A stretch of DNA of 64,000 nt from Cornus controversa (taxonomy: Eukaryota; Streptophyta; Magnoliopsida; Cornales; Cornaceae): the NCBI GenBank assembly GCA_026545225.1, contig CM048845.1:83045033-83109032 (forward strand), given 5' to 3'. The position numbers and the translations under genes were made by a program. Numbering within the stretch: the stretch's first letter is position 1; the number at the start of each line of letters is the position of its first letter. The notes beneath the pieces are model-generated. The model made no database searches and had not been told where the DNA came from. It saw only the letters and a program-made list of their open reading frames with translations. Shown here piece after piece: positions 47,386-59,184 of this stretch.

Positions 47386-48829
47386 CTACTCCTCAACGGA
47401 GCGAGAGTCAGAATTTTATTTCAGGAGTCACGGTATATTTGATTGAATGGAAAGAAATCACCTAACTTAGACAAATATAGATTTCTCATTAAAAGACAAA
47501 CTAAAAAAAAAAATTATAACAAAATCACTATTTCTTCAATTGTAATGTAGTAATTCCTTTTGCATGTATAATTCATCACAATCCATCAACATATTAATCT
47601 AAGGCACCATATGTACTAGACACACAAAAATTCCACTTACTATAACTTCAATTAAAATCAAGGTACGGAGAAATCGTAAAAACATATTGGATTTGTTTTT
47701 CTTGAAACAAAAGAGTTTCATGGCTTTTTTCTTTTGAATTTTTTATATTAAAAGTTGTACTGCAATAGTCACTGTGCTGCAAAGCAGACAACGCATGTAT
47801 CCTTATATCCAATTTCCACATGCAGATAATTTACATCAATTTTTTTAACTTTTCCAAAATTTCACACAAATTGACAAAGTATTTCAATTTAAATATGATT
47901 AAACCAAATAAGCACAACTGGAGCAAAGAGACCAAATATATATATATATATTAAAGCAAAACTGGACCATTCATTAGAGTGTAAATGAATTACAATTCAT
48001 AGGCTTGTGGAAAAAACAATATACCTTGCCTAGAAAAGAAATAAGACCAAAAAATAAAAAAAACCAAGATATTATATAGCATGCATCGATGCTAGAAAAT
48101 CCCAAATCTACATTTTTTTTCCTTGTCACTTGCTTCTTATTAGATTATAAATTAAAATTTCAATTTATAATAACAAATTTTACTTTTATATAGTAATCGT
48201 TTAAATGAAAGATTCAAGGATTTAGAACTTATATGAAAATTTTAAAAATAAAATAGGATTTAGTAGTTCTAACTAAAGGAAATTTATAGGACTTATTTTT
48301 TTTTCCTACCTAAATATATTGCGGAGCTTGAGTAGAAGAACTTGTCCTCTTTGCCAATGGTGACTTTTCTGAAGCTATGTGGACAATTGGCTTCATTTGA
48401 TACTTTTTTTTTGTGTGCAGAATTTTCACTTCAATAAGATGTGTGATGATGATGGGAGAACGGAGTGCTGAGTTCTTCTTATTTGAGTCACAAGCCTTCA
48501 AGATTTATGGACAATTCTGGCCTATTTATTGAAAGAAAACTTATATATTGATGAGGATAAACAAATATAGAAAACTACGAGGTTTCAGATGGCTATATGT
48601 TTCTTGAAGTTCTTATGAAAAATATTTCATCATCATCATTCTTGCCTTTATTTCATAGAAATGGGGTTGACCGAATGAATTTTCTTTTTTCATACTTGCC
48701 TATTATACATCATGTCCTCTCTTAAATTTAAAATTTTTAAGTCATTTTTAATTACTTCATCCCACATATAATTTGGTCAGCCCCTTTGTCTCTTATCTTC
48801 TAAACTAATAATTCTTCCTCTTTTTATAG
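47386..48829. other. A+T-rich spacer, no gene
   Basis: Short (AT)n near 47936-47951. A 63-codon minus-strand frame at 48310-48501 is unsupported. No transposon ends were seen. Confidence 0.35.
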
Positions 48830-49295
48830 GTGGATCACTGGGTCTACGTGAATATGACCATACCACCTACGTCTCATTTCTCTAATTTTCTTGCGATATA
48901 CCTAATGTTTCCCTCAAACATTCGTTATTTGTCTCATATTTTCTACTTATTCCTATCATCCAACGTAGCATCCTCATTTTCGTTACATGAATGGGTTGTA
49001 TTTATGTTTTTTTTCAATGCCCAACACTCCGCTCCATACAATATTGCCAGCCTAATAATGGTTTTATATAATTTTTCTTTTAGTTTATTTGATATTCATT
49101 TGTTACAAAGAATACCACCAACTTACCTCCATTTTGTCCATCAAGCTCCAATCCTACCTACTACATCACCATTTACCTCCCTGTATTTTTGTATTATCGA
49201 TCCTAAGTAACGGAAATAGTTCTTTTGAGCAATTATTTGGTCTTGAATTGTAATATAAATATTGTCATCATTTTCTTCTATACTCCCTTTGTCCC
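48830..49295 (-). mobile_element. RTE-type LINE reverse transcriptase fragment
   Basis: Translated on the minus strand, several frames carry pieces of the C-terminal reverse-transcriptase region typical of plant RTE LINEs: 'FRYLGSIIQ', then 'GILCNK', then 'LYKTIIRLAILYGAECWALK'. The pieces lie in the right order over about 450 bp, with stops and frame changes between them, so this is a 5'-truncated, decayed copy. The plus-strand 126-codon open frame over the same DNA is its antisense shadow. The 5' end is interrupted by a Stowaway MITE. Confidence 0.82.
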
Positions 49296-49365
49296 AATTT
49301 AAATGTCTACCATAAAAAACTACACACACATTTTGTGTGTAGTTTTTCAAGGTGGACATTTAAAG
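49283..49365. mobile_element. Stowaway (Tc1/mariner) MITE, truncated
   Basis: The left end CTCCCTTTGTCCCAATTTAA, preceded by TA, fits the Stowaway terminus. The core is a hairpin with a 14-bp perfect stem, AAAAACTACACACA and its complement (about 49315-49348). The right part 'ggacatttaaa' pairs with the left subterminus, but the last bases of the right terminus are missing. Confidence 0.7.
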
Positions 49366-49379
49366 GCTAACAAATGATC

Positions 49380-50642
49380 CCGCATAACGAAGCTCTGTGC
49401 CAATAGATTGGCGATCTCCAAGCAAGGGTGGAATGTGCAGAAAACGTGAGAGGTCCTGGGCGACAACAGAATGAAGGGGTCTTCAAGCAATCACTCGTTA
49501 AGCGCATCTCATCATAACCAGGCCATATGCACTGATCCACAGCCTAACTGGGTCAATGATGATTAGATCAATCCCACGCAGGTCTACACAGAGTGGATAG
49601 CCTATATGCAATAAGAGATCGACAAATTGAGGGGTGACAGAGCCTGCTATCCAGCGAAGCAAGCATTCGTAATTGCCAGATTGGTTGACTCTCCCTTCAC
49701 AAAAAACATAACCAGAATCCAAAGGCTGAGAAGGTTTACTATACCTACTTTCACCACCATCAATTAAACAACAGATCCTGTAGAACACATCTATCAATAC
49801 CAGCAGAAGATGACTTTGGACGTGGAGAATGACGCACTCATGTGCAAAATTTTTCCATCCAGCCTATCAGAAGCGGTGTTATTATAGTTTAAACAACATC
49901 CGCCTTGTTTAATCCTGAGCTTCATAAGACTTTGTGAACTTTTCGTCACTCAGTATGCTAGAAATCAAGAGCGGAAGAGGATTATCTTTTTCTTGTTCAG
50001 CATGAGACAAGCTAAAAGAGAAACCTTGAAAGTCTTTCTGACTCGCTTTAATATAGAGATATCTATAATAGGCCGATGCGATCAAACTGCAATAGTTGAG
50101 GCTTTCAAAGATTCCTAGTAAAAAGTACTCCAAGTAATATGGGAGAACTAAATTTTCAGGCTTAGAATTACCTAAAAATAGAAGAGGATGAAACATCCAG
50201 GAAGAAACAATTAACTTTAATCACTGTGGGGCAGTAGACAAAGAATCAAATCAATAAGACCAAGCCATCTTGAGCTGCTCCATTATTCGTGCAAGAACTA
50301 GTGAAGAAGCAAAAGGTCGAAGGGAAGATCATTCCATTAAAGGTGTCCCTAGCTAGGCTCTATTAGGAGAACAAGGACAAATGAAATTTTCACTTGCCCC
50401 TAATTATTATACAACCATCGGAGTAGAGAGATAAAAATAAACATTGTGCATTCCATGATGACTTTGGCCACATAATTAATGAATGTAGAAGTTTGAGATA
50501 ACAAGTAGATGTTTTGATCTCCAAAGGAGGCTTATCAGAGTATATCCTCCAAGGAGAGCAAACCAAACCACCCCATAAACCTCAATACAAGTCGAATAGA
50601 CAGCATAATGCTGCTCCCGTTAGGATCAAAAACGCCATCCAT
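49380..50642 (+). mobile_element. Ty3/gypsy gag fossil
   Basis: Pieces of a plant gypsy gag appear in order: a capsid-type stretch near 49790-50100 (motif 'YQQKMTLDVENDALMCKIFP') and a zinc-knuckle-like 'CAFHDDFGHIINECRSL' near 50440-50500. The family is distinct from the 31093 element. The sequence stops at the long LTR that starts at 50643. Broken and old. Confidence 0.7.
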
Positions 50643-53479
50643 GGTTGACCTTTAGAGACCGGGTCCAATTTTGATCGATTTTCCTTTATTTCATCATTTT
50701 TGTCATAAATACATTTTTAATGATGTTTAGCATGTCTTAAATGTGAGAAACATGTTTGGGAAGTTGTTTAGAGGTTTTGAAAAATTTTGGGATCAATTGG
50801 TGAAATTTGAGATTTTTGGGTCAACGGGGCCCAGGACGCAGATCAGGTGGGTCTGAAAATCTGAAAAAAATATGATTTTTTATTTTAGACCAAATGAAAT
50901 GTTTAATGAGTTAAGGAAGTGATTTTGGAGTCATAGCCGCTTTTGAAATCAAAAACAAAGTTCAGGAGGGTACATTAAGTGACCAGGGGCATTTTGGTCA
51001 TTTTGCATCCCAAGACATTATAACTATCTAGAGTTGGGATCTCAGCCATTACATACAGCTAAAATATTTCTCTCTCACCCTCCCTCTTCGTCGTTCTTCC
51101 TTATCTCTTCATTTTAGAAGTTTTATGCTTTGATTTGGGAATTCCTAAAGAAGGGTAAAATGTTCCATGGGTTAAGGGCATCGGTTTGAACCGAGCAAAG
51201 TAAATTTTTGGTAAGAAAAAATTTAGAAAAATTATGGGATTTAGCTAGAGGAGTCTTCAAAGTTGAGGTAGAGGTCTGAATCTCTTATTTATTTTGATTC
51301 TATAGATCCCTTAACTGGACCATGAGATTTTCATGAGTTCTTTCATATAAAGATTGATGTCAATTGTGAATTTGATGTTGTCTAGCACGCCCTGATTGAG
51401 GTTTTGTTGTATGCATGTGTTGAATGCTATTCTTGAGTCTTTGTTGAGTCATTTTGTTCATTTAATATTGTAGATGAAATTTAACTTCATATGTGAGATA
51501 AATGCATAAAAGAGATTTTTTGAAAATGCATTGTTTGTGATTTTCATGAGCTAAGGTGAAATTGCATTGTAAATGTTTGAATTGAAATTGACATGCATTA
51601 ACTTGATAAATGTTATGCATTGGTCGAATATTGTGACAATCATGGTTTGTGCATATATGTGATAAATGTGCACTTTAGTGAAAAATTATAATTTTTGGGG
51701 TATGTGTGATAGTTAAGAAGGGCCCGGAGCCCTAGGGTGCAAGGCCCAAAACTTGGTCAAATGGATGTCGGTTCTGTTGGGTTAGTAACCCATAGAGCGT
51801 AAGCAGAGTATTTTGAAAAGGCCCTTACTATAGATTGTGATAAGCGAAGTATAGTTGAAGTGATTTCAGAGTATACGTGGCATTAAGTTTAATTGTGAAT
51901 GTAATTACTTTTAAATTGCTTATTTGTGTTGTAAGTGTGAAATATCATTCATGATTTTAAAAATGATATGTTTTGAGAATGAAAAAGATTAATATATGCC
52001 ATGTAGTCATTAGAAATTTCATTGTGCATTCATACATGACTGCCTGAGTTAAGGTTGAGTTGGGTGGATTGTGTTGATTGTAATCATTCGAGTGAATTTT
52101 ATAGATCCTTATGGACGAGGCTTAGATTCACTCGAGTGAATTTTATAGATCCTTATGGATATGTATATAGATGTCCATGCTGGTTTGTAGCATGCTGACT
52201 TTTTAGTAATGTTGTGTTACATATGGACCATCTTTATGTTTTTATGCTTCAAATGTATTAGCCACGCGTGTCATATTTTTAGCTTTCGAAGGATGAATGT
52301 ATGTGTAATGAATGGTTTTGAAATCTTAATATTTATGTATTCATGGACTTGATATACTTAGAGATATAAATTTTGTGCTTTGACCATGTTAAGTGTGTCT
52401 TGGACCATATTTGATGTTTTACATCTTATAAAGAATGTATGTATGTTGAGAGATGATGATTGGATGTGAATTGTGTTGATTGTAATCATTTAAGTATTTT
52501 GTAATAGTTGCTGGTTAAGTGATTACGATGCATCGTAATCCATCATAAGTCCATTGGCGATATATTGTAATTAAGTTGGATATTTAGATTAGAAAACTGA
52601 ACTTTTTGCAAGATGTTACGCAACATCTGCGATGCATCATTTATTACGATGTATCATATTTATGTTAGAGATTTGGGTTGAAAAAACATAACTTTTCGCA
52701 TGATGTTATGCAGCTTTTGCAATACATCATACATTACGATTGTGGTGACCCTTGTGGACTGGTGTGAGAGACACTGGGGGAGCTACCACACTGGTAGGCT
52801 ACAGGGTGCTTAATCCCACATCACTTGAATGTGGAGAATGGGATGTGCTTATATGTAGTGTGTTCTCTTCAAATGATATGAGGCATTTTGGGGTAAAACC
52901 TAAGAACAAAACCGTGTTAGCTTGGCCCAAAGCAGACAATATCATACCATGTGGTGGAGCGGGCCATTACAAATGGTATCAGAGCTAGACTGAGCCGAAG
53001 GCGTGTCAACGAGAACATTAGGCCTCCTAGGGGGTGTATTGTGGTGACCATTGTGGGCGGGTGCGAGAGACAATGGGTGAGCTACCATACTGACAGGCTA
53101 TAGGGTGTTCAATCTCACATCAAATGATATGAGATTTTTTTGGGATAAAATCAAGAGCAAAACCGTGAGGGTTACGTCCAAAGTGGACAATATCATACCA
53201 TCGGGTGGAGCGGGCTGTTACAACAATGCATTGTAATTATCATTACGATGTATCGTAATGCCTGGCTGTGTTATGTTTGGATAGGTATGAGAGGTCAGTT
53301 GTGGGGCTCATCGAGATAAGTTAATGTTGAGTTGCGCACATGTATACGTGTTTGTGTAATTAATCTTTCGCTATAGTTAGAGAGTAAGACAGTTCATTAG
53401 GATTTGATGGACGGATTCACTCTCAAGACTCAGGCTAGGAGACGTAGTCTTCAGTGACTTGAAAATCGTGGCGTGACAA
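50643..53479 (+). mobile_element. Long LTR of a Ty3/gypsy (Tekay/Del-like) element, TRIM inside
   Basis: It starts near TGGTTGACCTTTAGAGA and ends GTGGCGTGACA, directly followed by a primer-site-like ACTTGGTATTAGTGC. Without the TRIM it is about 2.35 kb, long even for this lineage. A 36-bp direct repeat ('gaattttatagatccttatg') lies at 52090-52170. Only about 100 bp of internal-looking sequence follows. The left boundary is approximate and no target duplication was found. Confidence 0.6.
52741..53222 (+). mobile_element. Second TRIM of the 35089 family (482 bp)
   Basis: LTRs at 52741-52971 (231 bp) and 53040-53222 (183 bp) start TGTGGTGACC and end in TTACA. 68 bp separate them, with primer site TGGTATCAGAGC at about 52974. 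Flanking 5-mers ACGAT and ACAAT form a near-match target duplication. The two LTRs are more diverged from each other than those of the 35089 copy, so this copy is older. Confidence 0.88.
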
Positions 53480-53767
53480 CTTGGTATTAGTGCATGATAT
53501 CAGAGTGGGGTTATTGATGAGTAGTTTTAATGTTGACTTTCACCATTCACTCTCATTTCCCTTGCTCTTAACCGAGCGTCAAAAATTAAGGCGTGACACG
53601 AGCGACATCAAATTGAGAAAGTGAATCAGAAAAGTAATCGCACCTGAGAAATGCCCAAAAAATGCAGAGGATTGGTGAGGTTCATTCAATGTATAATCGG
53701 TCTGCCAAAGTATCAATCGTCTTCATAAACTAGAATCCATAGTTATCTCCAGGCCTTCAGTCTAGTA
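53480..53767. other. Short gypsy-internal-like remnant and spacer
   Basis: A second 'aaggcgtgaca' motif near 53589-53599 repeats the LTR-end signature. No gene is seen. Confidence 0.35.
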
Positions 53768-54176
53768 CATGTACTCACAAATTCGACTTCTCCCGAAAAC
53801 TTTGGTCTCTGGTGATCAAGTCATCCAGTCCAATCTTTGTTGAGTAACTACCTTATGTTAAACTCGTTATAGGGACATTAACAGTGTATGATCAACCTTA
53901 TATGTTCACTCACCAAACTAGTATAAAATATGAATGATGAATGGAAAACAAAAAAAATAATAATCAAAAGATCATGTACTCACAAGTTTGACTTCTCCCA
54001 AAAACTCTATGGTGATCAAGTCATCCAGTCCAATCTTTGTTGAGTAATTACCTTATGTTAAACTCGTTATAGGGACATCAACAGTGTATGATCAACCTTA
54101 TATGTTCACTCACCAAACTAGTATGAAATATGAATGAGGAATGGAAAACAAAAAAAAAAAAAATTTATCAAAAGAT
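53768..54176 (+). repeat. Tandem duplication of 205 bp
   Basis: Two copies (53768-53972, 53973-54176) start 'catgtactcacaa' and share 'gtgatcaagtcatccagtcc' and 'gggacat(t/c)aacagtgtatg'. Differences are few, so the event is fairly recent. Non-coding. Confidence 0.92.
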
Positions 54177-55215
54177 TGTCGGAAAAACTCTTAGAAAGAA
54201 ACTATTTAGATAATATATAAAGTATGCACTCTATTACTCTCCCTATATGTCTTTCTAAATATAGACCTAGAAGAATTAGGGGTTCAAAAAAGGGAATTTT
54301 TTTTTACAAGTAAACAAAAAAGGAAACTTCATTTCCACAAAGCTCAATTGATCAAGCAATGAGTCAATCGATCTACACCAGTCTAGTGAGCTTTGATTGA
54401 TCCTTCAATGAATCAAAGGTCCATGCACAATGAAACATGAAAATGGATTTTTCAGAATCACAAAGATGTATGTCAAAATGAAATTTTTAGAATCAAATAT
54501 GAAATCTATTAACTCTAAGTTGATGAATGCATGAACCCAAATTAGTGAGTGCATACATAAGTGTCAAATTTACCCTTCTATCCTCGACCTTGTAAATTAC
54601 ATTTTTGCCCTTGCACATACAATTCGAAATTCATCGGCTAATAAGAGGTAACTAACTTGACACTAACTTCCAAAATCTAACTAAAAATAAAAAATAAAGT
54701 TAATAAAAGTTTTAGACAAAGAAAATTTTCAACATTAAGTCCTATTAAACTAACAGTTAATTAAAAATCATGAGATCAAAAAATAAGAGCATAATGATAA
54801 AGAACAACTGAAACTTCTGAAAAAAGAAAAAGGTAATTTAGTAAAAAGTATAGACATAAAGATGTTTCTCACCAGGTGTGAAATCCTTAGTTTCAAAAGA
54901 ATAAAAAACGAAAACAGTAAATTTAAATTATTTTGAGAACAAAAAAAAAAACCCGCATATATATTATATCTGGCATTTAAAAATTTAATTAATTTTTATA
55001 AGAAGAGTCTAACTTATAATAATCAAGCACATTTTATTCAGGTATAAGTGCAAAGAAATGATAACTACAAGGCATTGAATGTAGTATCACAACATAGTGG
55101 TGAAACTGTAAGTGGTACAAGACTAGTTTGAATTGATATTCAGAATCCTCGACCATTCTAACAGCTGAACATCCTTTAGTGAATGAAAGCTTTTGACAAA
55201 AGAAACTGCTTTGAA
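54177..55215. other. A+T-rich spacer downstream of the F-box pseudogene
   Basis: Near 54345-54400 the words 'caattgatcaag' and 'gtcaatcgatc' recur, as in some copia LTRs. Nothing else is recognised. Confidence 0.3.
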
Positions 55216-56266
55216 CTATGATCTAATACCATCAACCCTGAGTGTAGTAAAATTTCTTCGTTTCGGATTATAAGAAAACAGAGCACCATTACATGACATC
55301 AACATCTCTCCATTATTCCAAATTGTGATTGGACGAAGTGGTTCATTATCCAGCCTAGATGGAATTTTGTTTTTCAAAATGAAATCTTTAGTCCAAGATG
55401 TAGCAACTCCATATTCTTTTATTGACCATATATCAAGATGATGACAGGAATGATCAAATACAAATAGACAGTTCTCTAAAACTCCCAACTTGACAACTTT
55501 TTTTTCATTTCCAAAATTTATAGGCAGTGGAATTGAGTGGAATTGTTCATCCTCAAGATCAAAAGAATGTATACATTCAGAACGAGCCACAATCCAATGA
55601 AGAGCCCCGTTCAAAGTAACCCCATACTATTTTACCATAAGACGGAATGGATCATCTCCCAATTTTCTCCATGTACCAGACGCAAGACTACAATCCTGAA
55701 CCTTTTTACTTACAGTCATTAGGACCTTATACTATCCAAACCCATAAGCCACATGAATAATCTCAAATTTGGGTTTTGGAAGGGCAACATATTCTCCCAA
55801 AATTGGGTTGATTTTATAAACATTGTCAATAGAATGGTAGTAATCTGAGAAACAGAGCAAACCATTACAAAACCCACTATTTTATCTCTCTCTGATGGTG
55901 GTAAAATCTGTTTCTGAACCACATTCACCGTGACGTGGATGAGTGTGGTTACAGTACTAATATCCAAGTTGATGAGTGTAGTTACTGTTATGTCCAAGTT
56001 CAAGTGGGTGTCTAAACCAAATTGGCCTTTGAGGTTGGTGAGTGCAATTATAGTCATGGTCATGGTCATGTCCAAGTTCAAGCAAGTAGAAACCATTACG
56101 CATTGGAAACACAATATTGATGAAGGCCGATCTTGTGAGCCAAACATTATTAAAATAAGGGTCTAAGAGTAAGTTGAACCGGATTTTGCAAACGCACCTG
56201 TAAGCGGCTTCTAATTGGAAGCCTCGAAAGAATATCCACAATAATGAAGGAAGGAAAATCCATCAT
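55216..56266 (-). pseudogene. F-box / F-box-associated (FBA) protein pseudogene
   Basis: Read on the minus strand, a start at 56266 opens an F-box (FIIVDILSRLPIRSR, then, one frame over, RCVCKIRFNLLLDPYF). The next recognisable part is GFCNGLLCFSDYYHSIDNVY (about 55815-55875), followed by ILGEYVALPKPKFEIIHVAY, the typical FBA entry. The last 132 codons (55614-55216) are open, with 'GALHWIVA', 'SFDLEDEQFHSIPLP' and 'LDIWSIKEYG', standard FBA kelch-like motifs. Full length would be about 345 residues, normal for the family, which supplies substrate receptors of SCF ubiquitin ligases. At least three frame changes and one in-frame stop (near 'AYGFG') break it. A His/Asp-rich stretch (HDHDHDYNCTHQ) near 56040-56080 looks like a small repeat expansion. 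Confidence 0.88.
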
Positions 56267-56583
56267 GGAAACACCAGAATGTAAGAGTGTTTCTTGCTTC
56301 CGATTCTATTGATATCTATTTTCTGTTTCTGCTTTGCTTTGCTTGAAAGGGTTGTTGCTAAACTTTTTCTTCAACTTTTTTTGCACACATACATGGCTTA
56401 GATTGTTGCTTGTGTGTGGTTTAATTGATTGGTTACCCAAAATGCGTAAGAAAAATTGAAAACAGAAAGGTACTTCTATTTGCCATCTTTGTCGTTTCTT
56501 TCCAAATCCATCTATTAAACAGACCAGGATCGCCTATATGTGCATACATATGTATAGATGATTCATTTTATAATATCGGTACA

Positions 56584-56585
<2 letters not shown>
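56267..56585. other. Region upstream of the F-box pseudogene
   Basis: No recognisable promoter element or gene beyond A+T-rich DNA. Confidence 0.3.

Positions 56586-56627
<42 letters not shown>
56586..56627. repeat. (AT)n microsatellite
   Basis: About 21 AT dinucleotides just outside the foldback element. Confidence 0.97.
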
Positions 56628-56630
<3 letters not shown>

Positions 56631-56660
56631 TTACACTTTTTCCTTTCCACTTAAAATTCA

Positions 56661-56775
56661 ATAACTTTTACTATAAATAATATTTTTTGATGAAACTAAT
56701 TTTGTTCAATAGAATATTTCGAGAGCTTTAATTTGAGTATAACTTAGGTTATGTTTTAACTTAAGACAGAAAAAA
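56661..56775 (+). repeat. Left unique terminal repeat of the foldback structure
   Basis: About 115 bp, matching the complement of 62880-62992 with perhaps 80% identity and small gaps. The outermost shared word is ATAACTTTTAC. Confidence 0.8.
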
Positions 56776-59095
56776 TAAAATTTTTCCCATTTATTTTACA
56801 CATTTGGATAATTTTTCACTACATTTAAAATCTTTCTTACACATAAAATATATACATTTTAATATTTTTTAAAAATGTTTATAAAAAAAAAATGTGTTTA
56901 AATGTTTGTGGACATAAAAAAAAAAAATTGTGCTTAAAAAATTTAAAAGATATTTTTTCAAAAATAAATCATAAAAATTTACATTCGCATTTTATTATCT
57001 CATTTTTACTCACTTTTCACACATTTAAAGTACTTTTTCACACTTAAAATAAATATTTTTTTATGTTATTTTTACAATTTATTTAGCAACTTATAGACAC
57101 GTTAGAAAGATTTTTTTCACAAATAAATCATAAAAATTTATATTCACATTTTTTTTAGGAACTATTAAGCATAATTGAAAAATGTATTTGCACAAAAGAA
57201 TTATAAAAAAATTACTTTCACATTTTTTAGGCTCACATTTACTCACCTTCCATACATTTAAACTACATTCCACACATTTAAAGTACATTTTCACACATCT
57301 AAAACAAATATTTTTTTATGTTTTTTCTTTTCAATTTTTTTAAAAACTCTTAGGCATATATGAAGGGTGTTTTTGCACCAAAAAAATCATAAAATTTTAT
57401 ATTCACATTTTTTAATTTCATTTTTTTTCACTTTTCACACTTTTAAAGTACTCTCCACACACTTAACACAATTGATTTTTTTTTTTTTTTTTGCTTTCCA
57501 ATATTTTTTTGTAACTCTTAGGCATATTTGAAGAATATTTTTGCACAAAAAAATTATAAAAAAATATTTTCACATTTTTTAGGCTCACATTTTCTTACTT
57601 TCTACACTTTTAAAGTACATTCCACAAATTTAAAGTACTTCTCCACACATTCAAAGTAATTTTCTACGCATCTAAAACAAAGAGTTTTTTATATTTTATT
57701 TTTCCAACTTTTTTAGGAACTCTTTCGTATATATGAAAGATGTTTTTTCACAAAAAAAATCATAAAAATTTATATTCACATTTCTTAATCTCATTTTTTT
57801 TAACTTTTCACACTTTTAAAGTACTTTCCACACACTTAAAACAAATAATGTTTTTTATTTTTTTATTTTCAATTTTTTTAGAAACTCTTAGGTATATTTG
57901 AAGGATGTATTTGCTCAAAAAAATCCAAAAAATTTATATTCATATTTTTTAGTCTAATTTTTTCCTCAATTTCCACACTTTTAAAATACTTTCCACACAT
58001 TTAAAGTCATTTTCCACATATTTAAAGTACTTTTCCACACACCTAAAACAAATATTTTTTTATGTTTTTTCTTTCCAATTTTTTTAGAAACTCTTAGGCA
58101 TATATGAATGATGTTTTTGCACAAAAAATCCTAAAATTTTAATTTTCACATTTTTTAATCTCATTTTTTTTTTCACTTTCCACACTTTTAAAGTACTTTC
58201 CACACACTTAAAACAAATAAAATTTTTTATTTTTCTCTTTTCAATTTTTTTATAAACTCTTAGGTATATTTGAAGGATCTTTTTGTTCAAAAAAATCCAA
58301 AAAATTTATATTCACATTTTTTAGTCTATTTCTTTCCTCAATTTCCACACTTTTAAAGTACTTTCCACACATTTAAAGTACTTTTTCACACACCTAAAAC
58401 AAATATTTTTTTATGTTTTTTCTTTCCAATTTTTTTAGGAACTCTTAGTCATATATTAAAGATGCTTTTGCACAAAAAAATCATAAAATTTTATATTCAC
58501 ATTTTTTAATCTCATTTTTTTTTACTTTCCACACTTTTAAAGTACTATCCACACACTTAACACAATTGCTTTTTTGTTTTTTGCTTTCCAATATTTTTTT
58601 GTAACTCTTAGGCATATTTGAAGAATATTTTTGCACAAAAAAATCATAAAAAAATATTTTCACATTTTTTAGGCTCACATTTTCTCACTTTCCACACTTT
58701 TAAAGTACATTCCACAAATTTAAAGTACTTCTTCACACATTCAAAATAATTTTCCACGCATCTAAAACAAAGAGTTTTTTATATTTTATTTTTCCAACTT
58801 TTTTAGGAACTCTTTCGTATATATGAAAGATGTTTTTTCACAAAAAAAAAATGATAAAAATTTATATTCACATTTCTTAATCTCATTTTTTTTAACTTTT
58901 CATACTTTTAAACTATTTTCCACACACTTAAAACAAATATATATAATTTTTTCCGTTCCAATTGTTTTTGGAACTCTTAGGCACATTTGAAAGATGTAGT
59001 TTGCACAAAAAATCATAAAAATTTATATTCACATTTTTTTAGTTTCATTTTTTCTCATTTTCCACACATTTAAAACACTTTTTCACACACTTAAA
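56776..59095 (+). repeat. Left satellite arm
   Basis: Units alternate about 165 and 205 bp (marker 'ggcatat(a/t)tgaa' near 57353, 57521, 57725, 57889, 58095, 58262, 58448, 58611, 58816, 58980), giving dimers near 370 bp. The segment 57521-57740 recurs almost unchanged at 58611-58830, so a longer period of about 1.09 kb also exists. Within units a 20-21-bp sub-repeat 'cacactttaaagtacttt' is visible. Confidence 0.85.
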
Positions 59096-59184
59096 GCATT
59101 TTCCTCACAATTAAAATACTCTCAACACATTTAAGTGTGTGAAAAAGTGCTTTAAATGTGTGGAAAATGAGAAAAAATGAAACT
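59041..59184. repeat. Central hairpin: 55-bp stem, 34-nt loop
   Basis: 59041-59095 and 59130-59184 are inverted repeats with a single mismatch; the loop is 59096-59129. This is the hinge between the two arms and the best-conserved pairing in the structure. Confidence 0.92.

Noticed and set aside
48830-49210. 126-codon plus-strand ORF
   Set aside because: It is the antisense of RTE LINE reverse-transcriptase sequence, which reads correctly on the minus strand.
50643-53479. Reading the 'catcgtaatcc/acgatgtatc' words (52520-52750 and 53225-53265) as a separate inverted-repeat element
   Set aside because: They lie on both sides of the TRIM within one LTR and are diffuse; no ends or target duplication could be defined.
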